Shown: positions 27,928-36,861 of the stretch, one piece after another
Layout: each line of letters begins with the position of its first letter
Numbering within the stretch: the stretch's first letter is position 1
Source: an uncultured Pseudoteredinibacter sp.
GTDB taxonomy: Bacteria; Pseudomonadota; Gammaproteobacteria; Pseudomonadales; Cellvibrionaceae
Direction: 5' to 3'
DNA length: 64,000 bases
Assembly: GCF_947502065.1 (NCBI RefSeq)
Contig: NZ_CANMYE010000002.1
Coordinates: forward strand, 124,001-188,000
Notes under the pieces: model-generated
Database searches by the model: none
What the model was told of the DNA's origin: nothing
Seen by the model: only the letters and a program-made list of their open reading frames with translations
Translations under genes and position numbers: made by a program

Positions 27928-29196
27928 TTAATCAAATAGACCTTTTATTTCTAAGATCTTTTCCTTTGCCTGCTTTAAAATTTCCAGCGAGGTTTCTGGC
28001 GAGTAACTCTCCTTAAGGGGGAGTCTCTTTATAGCAGGGACTTCGGTTAGCCTGGCCATCGGCAGTGGTACTCGATTATTAAGGTAGCGATGCAAAATGG
28101 CTACCTGTATTAAATCACACAAGTCGGCTGATGCAGAGTGTGTGCGCTGCCAGTTTTCAGCTTGCTCAGTAACACTTATGTACTGATCGGCAATTTGCCA
28201 TTTACGCAATATCTCTGCACCCACATCGGCTTTAAACTCGGCTATGAGACCATCGATATCCGCATCCTCCTTGAGTAGGCCCGGTTGAGCCAAGAACAAA
28301 CCTAAGAGGCCCACCACACCAATATCATGCAACAAACCTGCAAGCAGAGCTTCCTCTGATGAGTAAGTAGGGGCAATCAGCATTTCGCGAATCACCATCG
28401 CTAAAGCAGCAACTTCAAGGCTTTCTATCCAACTCTGCCGTAACTTAGCTCGCAATGCTTTATCGTCGCTATTAAACAAATCACGTAGCGCAAATCCCAT
28501 AACCAGTTGTCGAGTTGCGCCCAAGCCAAGCCTTACAATGGCATCGCGAGTTGTTTCGCAGCGCCCTAAAGAGCCGTATAGGGAACTATTCGCAATGCGT
28601 AACAGTTTCGCCGCTATAGCAGGATCGGTGTTCACTAAATCGGCTACGGACTCTGCGCTGGCCAAATCTGATTCAACCAGCTCGCCAATTCGAATAGCTA
28701 CTTGGGGCAGACTAGGCAGTTTTAAATCATCACTTTCTAATGCAGCTTGCACTTCGCGAAATAAATCAATATCGCCCTGCGATTCTTCCGAAACCTCATC
28801 AACACCATAATCTAAAAGGCTCGCCTCAAGATAATCAGGCGAATCCATGCTTTTGCTCTTGGGGCTGTCGTAATCAAAGGACTTAACCACCAAAAGCTCT
28901 ACTGCACCCATTGCAGAAACCGTATATTGTCTCGGTCGCAATTTTGACACCTGACGGTAAGCCATCGGGTCTTCGTCGCTGAACACACGGCTTTTCTGAT
29001 CATTAGACACTAGCTGCAGTTGCCCTTTTAGCAGAAAGTAGTCCTGCGCATCTCTATCACCGGCGCAAAACACCACCTCCCCAGAACGTAAAACTCGGCG
29101 CTGACTGTGGTTACAAACAATAGACAACTGGTCTTCGCTCATGGAGTCGAAGGGCTCAAACCGTCGTAATTCTGATAATTCTATTTCGCTGGACAT
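27928..29196 (-). CDS. Cyclic-nucleotide-binding-like plus HDOD domain signalling protein
   Basis: A soluble protein of 422 residues. The N-terminal 110 residues form a cNMP-binding-type beta roll (RRVLRSGEVVFCAGDRDAQDYFLLKGQLQLV). The C-terminal 270 residues are an HDOD domain (LKLPSLPQVAIRIGELVE, DPAIAAKLLRIANSSLYG, CETTRDAIVRLGLGATRQLVMG, LLAGLLHDIGVVGLL). HDOD proteins are related to HD phosphodiesterases but usually lack activity and act as scaffolds in motility and c-di-GMP networks. ATG 29196 is chosen over an upstream in-frame GTG. No ligand can be inferred. Confidence 0.9.
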   Translation of the reverse strand: MSSEIELSELRRFEPFDSMSEDQLSIVCNHSQRRVLRSGEVVFCAGDRDAQDYFLLKGQLQLVSNDQKSRVFSDEDPMAYRQVSKLRPRQYTVSAMGAVELLVVKSFDYDSPKSKSMDSPDYLEASLLDYGVDEVSEESQGDIDLFREVQAALESDDLKLPSLPQVAIRIGELVESDLASAESVADLVNTDPAIAAKLLRIANSSLYGSLGRCETTRDAIVRLGLGATRQLVMGFALRDLFNSDDKALRAKLRQSWIESLEVAALAMVIREMLIAPTYSSEEALLAGLLHDIGVVGLLGLFLAQPGLLKEDADIDGLIAEFKADVGAEILRKWQIADQYISVTEQAENWQRTHSASADLCDLIQVAILHRYLNNRVPLPMARLTEVPAIKRLPLKESYSPETSLEILKQAKEKILEIKGLFD

Positions 29197-29356
29197 AAAC
29201 TGCTTATCACATTGTATCTTCACATTCGTTAGCGGCTAATTAACAGATTGCTTAAGCCAAAATTTAGTTCTCTGTTCAGTATAGTCCAGCTATCAATAGC
29301 ATTCCCTATTGGAAGCGCCTATCATGTGGTCAATTTTGTTAATAAGGGTTGCCCAA

Positions 29357-29803
29357 ATGGCACGCAAATCTACCTTTCTACGATCTCTGCTACTCGCAGC
29401 TACAGCAGCAGGCTTAGCAGCTTGCGATGGCTACCGCTTGAGCATTAATGAGCAGGCCATTGGGCAGGCACGTGAAGTCTTCAGGGCCTATGACATTCCC
29501 GATAAGAATTTGCGAAACTGCGTAAGTCAACGCATAAATGATGAGCAAATACAGCATGCGGGACAGCTAGATTACTTGAATTGCAGCCATGCGGATATTA
29601 CTGAGCTTACCGGCTTAGCGATCTTTGTCAGTCTTGCTCAAATAGATTTGTCATCAAATCATATTCGCGATATTGGAGAACTCAACCGCTTACCACAATT
29701 GAAAGAAGTTAATCTTGATAAAAACAGCTCTGTGGACTGTAGCCAGGTGGCCGCTTTACGAGCCAAACAAGAAATAGAAGTTAAAGCGAAGAGCTGCCCT
29801 TAG
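29357..29803 (+). CDS. Leucine-rich-repeat lipoprotein
   Basis: A 148-residue protein with a lipoprotein signal peptide (RKSTFLRSLLLAATAAG, lipobox LAAC, Cys near residue 23). A degenerate leucine-rich-repeat segment follows (LDYLNCSHADITELTGLAIF, LAQIDLSSNHIRDIGELNRL, LKEVNLDKN). Start ATG 29357 is preceded by AAGGG; an earlier start would add 16 residues. Probably anchored in the outer membrane; partner unknown. It is convergent with the PilZ gene. Confidence 0.8.
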   Translation: MARKSTFLRSLLLAATAAGLAACDGYRLSINEQAIGQAREVFRAYDIPDKNLRNCVSQRINDEQIQHAGQLDYLNCSHADITELTGLAIFVSLAQIDLSSNHIRDIGELNRLPQLKEVNLDKNSSVDCSQVAALRAKQEIEVKAKSCP

Positions 29804-29823
29804 AAATCGCTAAGAGAGTGGCG

Positions 29824-30099
29824 CTAATGAGGCGCAAACATTAAGCCGACCACATTGCGATGCTGGTGCATTACCCTCATCGCAGTGGGCTCACTATTAA
29901 TACTTCCCACCAGCTTTTTAAATCGCACTTGCACCACGGTTCCAACAGGAGGCAAAGGTTGATTTTCAATCAGCACGGATGCTCCGCCGTCAGAGACATC
30001 TCTAGCAAACCCAATAATAGTGCCAAAGGCAGGATGAGTAATTTCGACACGAATAGAAGTCGGTTTTCGCTCAAAACGCCGGCGATCATCCCCACTCAT
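29824..30099 (-). CDS. PilZ domain protein
   Basis: A single-domain c-di-GMP receptor candidate of 91 residues. It has the arginine cluster of the RxxxR switch (DRRRFERKP) and the second motif DVSDGG (D/NxSxxG), both needed for c-di-GMP binding. It stands alone, so it would act by binding another protein. Several c-di-GMP enzymes and this receptor lie in the same 30 kb, but not in one operon. Confidence 0.9.
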   Translation of the reverse strand: MSGDDRRRFERKPTSIRVEITHPAFGTIIGFARDVSDGGASVLIENQPLPPVGTVVQVRFKKLVGSINSEPTAMRVMHQHRNVVGLMFAPH

Positions 30100-30242
30100 A
30101 GCATCCCCTGAAATAGCTCTTATTCTGTTTTAATTGCTTAAGTGAGCCAAACAGCATTGGCATCACAGTCCTTTTAAAGCCGATCAGCAGTATAAGATTT
30201 TATTCCGCTTGAAACCAGATACAAAAACCCAGTTATGCGAAT

Positions 30243-30291
30243 TTACCCACAACTCAGTTATGCACAGATTCTGTGGATAAACCTGTTCACA
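30243..30291. promoter_or_regulatory. Cluster of DnaA-box-like sites
   Basis: Four 9-mers related to TTATNCACA lie within 49 bp: TTACCCACA (30243, one mismatch), TTATGCACA (30258, consensus), TTATCCACA on the minus strand (30280-30272, perfect) and CTGTTCACA (30283, two mismatches). It sits between ydbL and the PilZ gene. No dnaA, dnaN, gyrB or rpmH is nearby, so this is unlikely to be oriC as such. Confidence 0.5.
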
Positions 30292-30370
30292 GCTTTGGGG
30301 TGTTTGTCAGCCCCCATTAAATATAGGGGGCGAGAGAGAACTGCGCAAACATTGAACAGTGTGAACGGCC

Positions 30371-30694
30371 TTATTTCTTGACCCACTGGCCAGCGGCATT
30401 TTGCACATAATTACCTTTAGCGGTTTTCTCATACGCACGCTGGGCGAAGCGTTTAGATACCTGGTCTAAGGTCGCACCAGTTTTGCCCACTGTTTGGCGA
30501 AACTTATCACGGCGTTTATTGTTAATAGTCTTAACCAACTGCTGAATATCAGTGCTAGCAGGCTTAACAACATAACCTAAATAACCATCACTACGTTCAC
30601 CCACCAGGCCTTTCGCCTTAGCACTTGCTAAATCAATTGCAAAAACCTGTACTGAAAATAAAGCCGCTAAGGCCGCAATCATTAATTTTTTCAT
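30371..30694 (-). CDS. ydbL: YdbL family (DUF1318) periplasmic protein
   Basis: A 107-residue protein with signal peptide (KLMIAALAALFSVQVFA) and a small domain with AKAKGLVGERSDGYLGYV and KTINNKRRDKF, typical of YdbL. In E. coli it is encoded with ydbH and ynbE and is thought to assist the YdbH-YnbE bridge. ATG 30694 is chosen because GGGGGAG lies 3 to 9 nt upstream; a longer upstream frame would overlap ynbE. Third gene of the ydbH-ynbE-ydbL operon. Confidence 0.9.
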   Translation of the reverse strand: MKKLMIAALAALFSVQVFAIDLASAKAKGLVGERSDGYLGYVVKPASTDIQQLVKTINNKRRDKFRQTVGKTGATLDQVSKRFAQRAYEKTAKGNYVQNAAGQWVKK

Positions 30695-30704
30695 AGCTCC
30701 CCCG

Positions 30705-30890
30705 TTAAAATAGTCCGCTATCTTCTTCAAACATACCATCAAGCTCTTTGTCGACTTTAACTTTGATTTCATGCTCAATTTTTACATTTAGATTGATTTC
30801 GATAGGCTTATCAGGCACAGCGACTTGTACCGTTGGGGTACAAGCCGCAAGCCCAAAAACCATCGCCAAAACAAACAAAGCTCTATTCAT
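30705..30890 (-). CDS. ynbE: YnbE-like outer-membrane lipoprotein
   Basis: A 61-residue lipoprotein with lipobox LAAC (Cys near residue 17) and a beta-prone stretch KPIEINLNVKIEHEIKVKV. In E. coli, YnbE binds the C-terminal end of YdbH by strand augmentation and links it to the outer membrane. It lies between ydbH (47 nt) and ydbL (10 nt). Confidence 0.9.
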   Translation of the reverse strand: MNRALFVLAMVFGLAACTPTVQVAVPDKPIEINLNVKIEHEIKVKVDKELDGMFEEDSGLF

Positions 30891-30937
30891 CTTTTAGCTC
30901 CATTAAACAAAACTCGATTGATCTTACAGCAAAATCG

Positions 30938-33529
30938 CTACTGCATTAGCTTTTCACTGATCACGTCTGTGACAATACGCCCAGCCTGAAGGCTTTTAAT
31001 GAGATTGGGTACATTATCGCTGATATTTAAATTCAAATTCACTTGGCGTCCATCTTGAAATTCAGGATTTTTGCCTTGCAACACTACGGCCATTTGCAAA
31101 TAACCACTGTCATCGTACTCTACATCCGCTGTTAACTGCTCATAGTGGTAGTTGCTTAAAGCTTCAGACACCACATCCATTAAAGGGTTTCCGCTGTCCG
31201 CTAAACCAGAATAACGAATATAACCAGGCTCTATTGCAGACAATTTACCCTTTTCGATAAACAACTGATTTGCCTTTATCGCAAAGGGTAAGCGACCACT
31301 CAAAGTCGCAGTGGCATCGAGGCCGTCATAATCCGCCGCTAACAGTAAACTTTGCAGCTTTACTTGCTCTATATCCAAGTAGCCCTTAGAACTGGACAGC
31401 AAGCCATCCTCAAAGCGCAACTGCAGCTCTTGCTTTGAAAGCTTGCCATCAAGTAAGTTGGCCCTAAAATCTTTTACAGTGATGGCGTCTAACTCACTTA
31501 ACTGGTATTGCAGCGCTAATGATTTAAGCTCTAAGCCAATATCTAAACTCGACAGAGCTATCGCACCATGAATATCTACCGACTCGCGGGAGTCTAGTTG
31601 CCAGTGCTGCTGCCCTTGCAGGCCCAGAAAACCGACGTCTTGATAGACACCGCCGAGCTCTTCAAACGTAAGTACGCCAGTCGTATTCCAATGAAATTTT
31701 GAACCTAGCTGCCAAGAGAGTTGGCCCGATGCATCCAGCTTACCATTAAGAAGGTTCCCATCTAGCGGCCAATGTGCAAAACGCTGCGCCAATCCGTCTG
31801 TGGCCGTAAAATCGTCCAATTTCATTTGCCACTGTAATTTCCCTTCAGCTGTATTCTTTAGCGACCTATGAGAACCTTGAACGGCCAAAATAGGACGAGC
31901 CATATCACTGGCAAGCAGGCCATTAAATAGCCATTGCCGGCCATCAAATGTTAACTCGCCATCAGCCAACAAGCCTGCTACACGCGTTTGCTGAAGCTCA
32001 CTCAGGCCTACGTTCAAGCTCCACTTTCCACTCAATTCAAATGACTTGGCCATGTCGAACGTAAGATCTTCGAGTAATACGGTTACCCGCTCGCTAAGTA
32101 AGTCAGGGGCTAAGTTCAGCTGTTTTGCCTCTATGCTTAATTTAGGCAGACTTACATTAACCATGAATGAACCACCCTGCATATTTGCATTGGCTTCTAG
32201 TTGGTTAATTTCGATTTTTGTCTGCGAGATTTCTGATGGGGCTAAATGCAGCTCACTAAGCAACATCTTACTATCACCGCGCCATTGTAATGAGCGTTCT
32301 GCTAAACGCATTTGAAGGGGGCCAGACCAGCCTAACGAATCTACATATCCGCTCGTATTTTCTGGCAACAGGCCCAAGGAATGCCAAGCCTGTAAGTCAC
32401 TATTGCTTGAGTTTCCCTGCACATCAATCAAGCAGCTGTCTAAGTTACAAGTCTGTTGTGATGATAGCCTTAGCTGAAGTTTACCGAGCTTGTTGGCGTC
32501 AACAAAAACAGAAGTCTGACCCAAGGCAAATGACAGCTCCTGCGGCTGCCACTGTAATTCAAGCTTTTCTTGTAAAACAAACTTACCCTCGAGTTCAAGC
32601 TCGGCTATTTTTAGTTCAATAGATTGTTCGCTAAAGGGCGGGATCACCCCGCTAAATTGAAGCGGCGTAAAATCATTATCGAGCTGAATCTTACCGAAAG
32701 CACTGATGTCCTCGCCTTTGATTGCCCGAACGCTATCTAGATCCGCTAATTCAGAATATGGAAGCTCTTTCGCCAGGATCAAAAGCTTGCTGACTGAACA
32801 CTGACCTTGCCAATCAATTTGATATTGTTTGTCTATAAACTGAGCGGTGAGCTTGGCCGAAGCAATGTCTTGCAAACCAAAACTGCCAGCAATAATAGGT
32901 TTATCCTCTTGCCAGCTTTGTTGTACTTGCAATTCGAATGCTAAGGGCTCAGGTCTTACCTCTGCCGCACTGATCTGCCCCGACAGTTGAAAATTCTCTT
33001 GTTCCCCATGCTGCCAATCTAGCTTGGCCAATAAGCTATTTTCTTCGTGGGATAACTGCAGTGTATCCACTCGCAGTTTAAAGGGCTTCAAATCACGCAG
33101 TTGCTGCAAGCTATCTTCAAAGGTCTGACTGAGAGGCGTTTGCTTATCTTCTATGGCCGCATCATTTTGTTGCTCTGCAGATACATCTAGCAATCGATAC
33201 TCTAAACGATTCAGCTGAATTTCCTTTGGCCAATAATGCCAAGGCCTGAACTTAATGTTGAGTTGCTCGGTAGATAGCTCACCAGCTTGATGCTGAAATG
33301 AAAAAGAAGGGCTCTTTAGCCACCAAAACCCTTGTTCTGAACTAAACTCGAAAGCTTGGTACTCAAGATGCTTGATGTCATTGCGCCAAAGTCCAAGCAG
33401 CTTTGCTGTAAGAGAGTAATTGTAATTTAGTACATATAAAAAAATGGTAAGCAGCGCCAGGATAAGCACTGCAGCTAGCGACAGAAGTTTAAACGATTTT
33501 AGCAGCAGCTGTGATCGACCCATTGGCAT
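30938..33529 (-). CDS. ydbH: YdbH family AsmA-like intermembrane lipid transport protein
   Basis: An 863-residue protein with one N-terminal membrane anchor (about 10-35, LLSLAAVLILALLTIFLYVL) and a long periplasmic beta-rich region of alternating hydrophobic residues, as expected for a lipid-conducting groove. The C-terminal part matches the YdbH/dicarboxylate-transport-annotated domain (KANQLFIEKGKLSAIEPGYI, NYHYEQLTADVEYDDSG, VNLNLNISDN). E. coli YdbH is 879 residues and partly redundant with TamB and YhdP. ATG 33529 (AAGGAG 8 nt before) avoids overlap with the upstream hydrolase gene. Confidence 0.92.
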   Translation of the reverse strand: MPMGRSQLLLKSFKLLSLAAVLILALLTIFLYVLNYNYSLTAKLLGLWRNDIKHLEYQAFEFSSEQGFWWLKSPSFSFQHQAGELSTEQLNIKFRPWHYWPKEIQLNRLEYRLLDVSAEQQNDAAIEDKQTPLSQTFEDSLQQLRDLKPFKLRVDTLQLSHEENSLLAKLDWQHGEQENFQLSGQISAAEVRPEPLAFELQVQQSWQEDKPIIAGSFGLQDIASAKLTAQFIDKQYQIDWQGQCSVSKLLILAKELPYSELADLDSVRAIKGEDISAFGKIQLDNDFTPLQFSGVIPPFSEQSIELKIAELELEGKFVLQEKLELQWQPQELSFALGQTSVFVDANKLGKLQLRLSSQQTCNLDSCLIDVQGNSSNSDLQAWHSLGLLPENTSGYVDSLGWSGPLQMRLAERSLQWRGDSKMLLSELHLAPSEISQTKIEINQLEANANMQGGSFMVNVSLPKLSIEAKQLNLAPDLLSERVTVLLEDLTFDMAKSFELSGKWSLNVGLSELQQTRVAGLLADGELTFDGRQWLFNGLLASDMARPILAVQGSHRSLKNTAEGKLQWQMKLDDFTATDGLAQRFAHWPLDGNLLNGKLDASGQLSWQLGSKFHWNTTGVLTFEELGGVYQDVGFLGLQGQQHWQLDSRESVDIHGAIALSSLDIGLELKSLALQYQLSELDAITVKDFRANLLDGKLSKQELQLRFEDGLLSSSKGYLDIEQVKLQSLLLAADYDGLDATATLSGRLPFAIKANQLFIEKGKLSAIEPGYIRYSGLADSGNPLMDVVSEALSNYHYEQLTADVEYDDSGYLQMAVVLQGKNPEFQDGRQVNLNLNISDNVPNLIKSLQAGRIVTDVISEKLMQ

Positions 33530-33575
33530 GATGCCGCTCCTTGTTCCGACAGCCTTTGTACTTACTAGCAACTGA

Positions 33576-34367
33576 TTATGAATGCTCGGCAATTTTCTCG
33601 CTTAGCGCTTGCCCCACATATACCCAATCAAAGCCTTCATCTTGATTGGCAAAGTGCAACTCTTCTAGCTGCCCCTTAAAGTCCTGAAAGACTTCCTGAA
33701 CTTTACTCAGGGCATTATTTTTCTCACTAATATGAGCTATCACCAATTGCTGCAAGCGAATTAAGTCGAGCGATTTAACAAATCGCAAAGCCTGCTGATT
33801 ATTTAAATGCCCCCATGGCCCGCCAACCCTATCCTTGAGCGATGGAGGATAAGGCCCCATCGCCAGCATCATAGAGTCATGATTGGCCTCAAGCAACAAC
33901 GCATCACAGTCTTGGTAGCACTTCTCAACATGAGCACTCACATTGCCCAAATCTGTAAGCACCCCCAAGCGTAGTTGCTGGTAGCTAAAAATAAATTGCG
34001 CGGGTTCCCTCGCATCGTGCGGAACGGCAACAGGTTCAATATGCAAATCACCAAGCTGAAAACTTTGATAATTTTCAATCAGAACGAGTTCAGGAATTTT
34101 TCCCAGGTCGCGAGCACGATAAGTACCTGGGGTCATATGCACCGGCATGCCATGTTTACGAGCGAATGCAGGAACACCTTTGATATGATCGCCATGCTCG
34201 TGAGTGACTACGATAGCATCAATATCGCTAGCGCAGAGATCAAGCGCGGCCAAGCGCTTTTCGGTCTCTTTAATAGTAAAACCGCAGTCCATTAATACGC
34301 AACTGCGGCCCGCTTGAACAACCGTGGCATTACCACGGCTGCCACTTCCGAGTGATGCAAACCTCAC
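33576..34367 (-). CDS. MBL-fold hydrolase, YycJ/WalJ-like
   Basis: A 263-residue cytoplasmic metallo-beta-lactamase-fold protein. It begins FASLGSGSRGNATVV, has the metal-binding THEHGDHIKG motif, then AVPHDAREP and LLEANHD, and the later HLNNQQA and VIAHISEKNN segments. This pattern is that of YycJ-like proteins (possibly nucleases) conserved upstream of bamC-dapA in Pseudomonas and relatives. It lies 13 nt after bamC and 46 nt before ydbH, so transcription may run from dapA to ydbL. Confidence 0.88.
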   Translation of the reverse strand: MRFASLGSGSRGNATVVQAGRSCVLMDCGFTIKETEKRLAALDLCASDIDAIVVTHEHGDHIKGVPAFARKHGMPVHMTPGTYRARDLGKIPELVLIENYQSFQLGDLHIEPVAVPHDAREPAQFIFSYQQLRLGVLTDLGNVSAHVEKCYQDCDALLLEANHDSMMLAMGPYPPSLKDRVGGPWGHLNNQQALRFVKSLDLIRLQQLVIAHISEKNNALSKVQEVFQDFKGQLEELHFANQDEGFDWVYVGQALSEKIAEHS

Positions 34368-34380
34368 ATCGACTCCATAA

Positions 34381-35604
34381 TTAAATCAAATTACGACGAA
34401 TGTGCTTCAGCAAATCATCGGCGTCCTTACGAGCTAAACGCTGACCGTAAGCATCACGTATGTGAACCTGAAGATCGCCGTCTTCACCTGCAATAATCAA
34501 TAGATAACCAGGCACATCTTCTAGCTTGCGAGCTTCGTCACTGCCTTCCAGTTTTGGAAACAAGTTAGCCACATCTGGATCTTGCAGCGGTAGATTGCTT
34601 AAGATTTCATTCAGAGTATAGGGTGATTTTTCTGCAACTTCTTCGCTAACAGGTATTTCGACTTCCTCTTCATCATCACCAAAGCTAAACATGCGAGAGA
34701 AGAAACCCTGCTCTTCTTCAGCGGTATTAACCGTGCCAAAATTAATGTAGTAAACGCCTGTATTAGCGTTTTCATCATAGCGCACCATACCCTGCTGAGT
34801 GACCGCATGACCAAGCGTCGCCCAAGCGCGGGTTAATCCTAATGCCATACTCAGTACAGGTTCGCGATCAACATCTTTAATGGCAATCTTTGCGCCACCA
34901 CCAATGGTTTGTGCGAGCAATGAAGTTGCGCCACCCGAGTCACCTTGTGCAGCCAAGTTACCCGCAAGCTCATCAACCAACCAAGCTTCACGCTCTGCAT
35001 TAATCGAGCGCTTGGGCCAATTTACCTGGCCATCACCTTTTACCTCAGAAGGCACACTTAGGTGCAAGACATGAATCTCAGTGCTATCAGGCTGAACACC
35101 CTGCTCCATCTGGATGCGATAACGATCTTTGGTCTCAGTGGATTCTTTAAACTGCAACCAACCCGTTTCGATGATACCGTTGATGGCATCGGTATAGACC
35201 ACTCGCAAGCCATTGCTTCCTAAGAAGTGGCGAACCTTCGGCCAAATTTCACTGGGCGGCAAGCCTGCCAAAATCCAGCGACGGTCAGCTAATTTTTGAA
35301 TTTTAACGTGTTCACCAAAAGCACTAGCACCGAGTGGCAAAGGACGCGGAACGGCAAAGTCTAAAGCTGTAATTTCTTCATCCGCTTGAGCATTAGCACG
35401 CGACACAGGAGGAATCACATATAACTCTTGGGTAGAGGCTTTATCAACCTGCTCGGGCATTTTCATCGCCGCAATCTCTACCGCATCTTGGTAGTCATTG
35501 CCACGATCACGAAACATGCCATCGTCCCCAGTCAGATAGCTACAACCATTAACAGCTACAACAGCTGCCGCCAGCAATAGGGGCTTAAAAGGTCTTGTAT
35601 ACAT
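34381..35604 (-). CDS. bamC: Outer membrane assembly lipoprotein BamC
   Basis: A 407-residue lipoprotein of the BAM complex that folds outer-membrane proteins. Signal peptide and lipobox (LLLAAAVVAVNGC), a disordered N-terminal stretch and two helix-grip domains (about 80-190 and 210-335) joined by a linker, followed by an extra C-terminal domain (VPGYLLIIAGEDGDLQVHIRDAYG). E. coli BamC is about 344 residues; the longer form is usual in Pseudomonas-like lineages. ATG 35604 fits the leader. It follows dapA as in many gammaproteobacteria. Confidence 0.93.
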   Translation of the reverse strand: MYTRPFKPLLLAAAVVAVNGCSYLTGDDGMFRDRGNDYQDAVEIAAMKMPEQVDKASTQELYVIPPVSRANAQADEEITALDFAVPRPLPLGASAFGEHVKIQKLADRRWILAGLPPSEIWPKVRHFLGSNGLRVVYTDAINGIIETGWLQFKESTETKDRYRIQMEQGVQPDSTEIHVLHLSVPSEVKGDGQVNWPKRSINAEREAWLVDELAGNLAAQGDSGGATSLLAQTIGGGAKIAIKDVDREPVLSMALGLTRAWATLGHAVTQQGMVRYDENANTGVYYINFGTVNTAEEEQGFFSRMFSFGDDEEEVEIPVSEEVAEKSPYTLNEILSNLPLQDPDVANLFPKLEGSDEARKLEDVPGYLLIIAGEDGDLQVHIRDAYGQRLARKDADDLLKHIRRNLI

Positions 35605-35724
35605 GATTAGCTGTTTATCCTTCGTTTTGGTCCTAAGATTTAGGCTCTTATTGTTCTGTACTGATGACTCTAACACTGAGCCTAGCAGCATGCCTTCAGG
35701 GTTCGAAAACCCAATAGCTATTAA

Positions 35725-36600
35725 TTAAATCAGTTTCAACGCTGCCAACGCTGAACGTACCTGTGCATGATATTGCTCTGCTAGATGGGTCATAGGCAAA
35801 CGCAGACCATGCTGCATCAAGCCCATCTCCGCTACCGCCCATTTCACCGGTATCGGGTTGGATTCAACAAACATTGACTGGTGCAGCGGCATAAGCTCTT
35901 CTTGCAGCGCGCGCGCCTGTTCGACTTCGCCGGCTATAGCAAGTTGGCAAAGCTTGGACAGCAAATTAGGGGCAACGTTCGCCGTTACACTGATATCACC
36001 ATGTCCGCCCATTAGCATCAACTCGACAGCCGTTTCATCATCGCCAGAATAAACCGCAAAGTCAGCAGGCTTGGCATCGATAATGGCCTTTGCCCTATCC
36101 ATATCACCAGTAGCTTCTTTAATTCCAACAATGTTATCCACCTCAGCTAGACGCAGAGCTGTCTCAGCCAACATGTCTACACCAGTACGACCCGGCACAT
36201 TATATAGAATTTGAGGGATCTCTACGGCCTTGGCGATATGCAAATGGTGTTGGTATAAGCCCTCTTGGGTTGGCTTATTGTAATACGGCGTTACCGATAG
36301 GCAGGCATCTGCGCCAAGATCTTTAGCTTCAGCAGTAAGCTCTACCGCTTCAGCTGTGCTGTTTGCGCCGGTACCGGCGATAACGGGGATACGACCAGCT
36401 ACCTGATCGATAACAGCCTTTACTACCGCCATATGTTCTTGTACAGCCAAAGTAGCGGATTCACCGGTAGTACCCATAGCCACAATGGCATTGGTGCCCT
36501 GCTCTACATGCCAGTCGACCAATTTGGCGAGGCTGTCCCAATCCAAGTTGCCAGCGGCATCCATTGGGGTGACGAGGGCAACCATACTACCTTGAATCAT
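35725..36600 (-). CDS. dapA: 4-hydroxy-tetrahydrodipicolinate synthase
   Basis: Condenses pyruvate with aspartate semialdehyde in lysine and diaminopimelate synthesis. A 291-residue TIM barrel with GTTGESATL, YNVPGRTG (catalytic Tyr region), the Schiff-base lysine in VGIKEATGD, and YSGDDE. First gene of the dapA-bamC group. No gcvR is divergent from it, unlike in Enterobacteriaceae. Confidence 0.97.
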   Translation of the reverse strand: MIQGSMVALVTPMDAAGNLDWDSLAKLVDWHVEQGTNAIVAMGTTGESATLAVQEHMAVVKAVIDQVAGRIPVIAGTGANSTAEAVELTAEAKDLGADACLSVTPYYNKPTQEGLYQHHLHIAKAVEIPQILYNVPGRTGVDMLAETALRLAEVDNIVGIKEATGDMDRAKAIIDAKPADFAVYSGDDETAVELMLMGGHGDISVTANVAPNLLSKLCQLAIAGEVEQARALQEELMPLHQSMFVESNPIPVKWAVAEMGLMQHGLRLPMTHLAEQYHAQVRSALAALKLI

Positions 36601-36861
36601 TGTTTACTCCGGCTACTAAAATGGCAAAGCGGTAATGTTACTGGCGCCCCCGCTTTGGCACAAGGCTTGCGGTGCATGTCGCGCGGATAAAGCCACAATT
36701 CACAGCAAAATATCAGCGTATCGAATCAAATTTGGCGCTGTAGCCAAAGACAGGGGGAAGATTGATCATTTAAAGATCAGCACCACAATGACGAGTTGCG
36801 CCTTGGGAGCAGAAGAGCCACCCCCAAGTCCTGCTCTTTTAGAGCGGCATAGCCAAAATTG

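Noticed and set aside
30243..30291. Chromosomal origin of replication
   Set aside because: DnaA-box-like sites are present, but there is no AT-rich unwinding region beside them and no dnaA, dnaN, gidA or rpmH nearby.
30310..30331. GCCCCC/GGGGGC hairpin as terminator of ydbL
   Set aside because: The 6-bp stem is not followed by a T-run on the minus strand, so termination is not supported.
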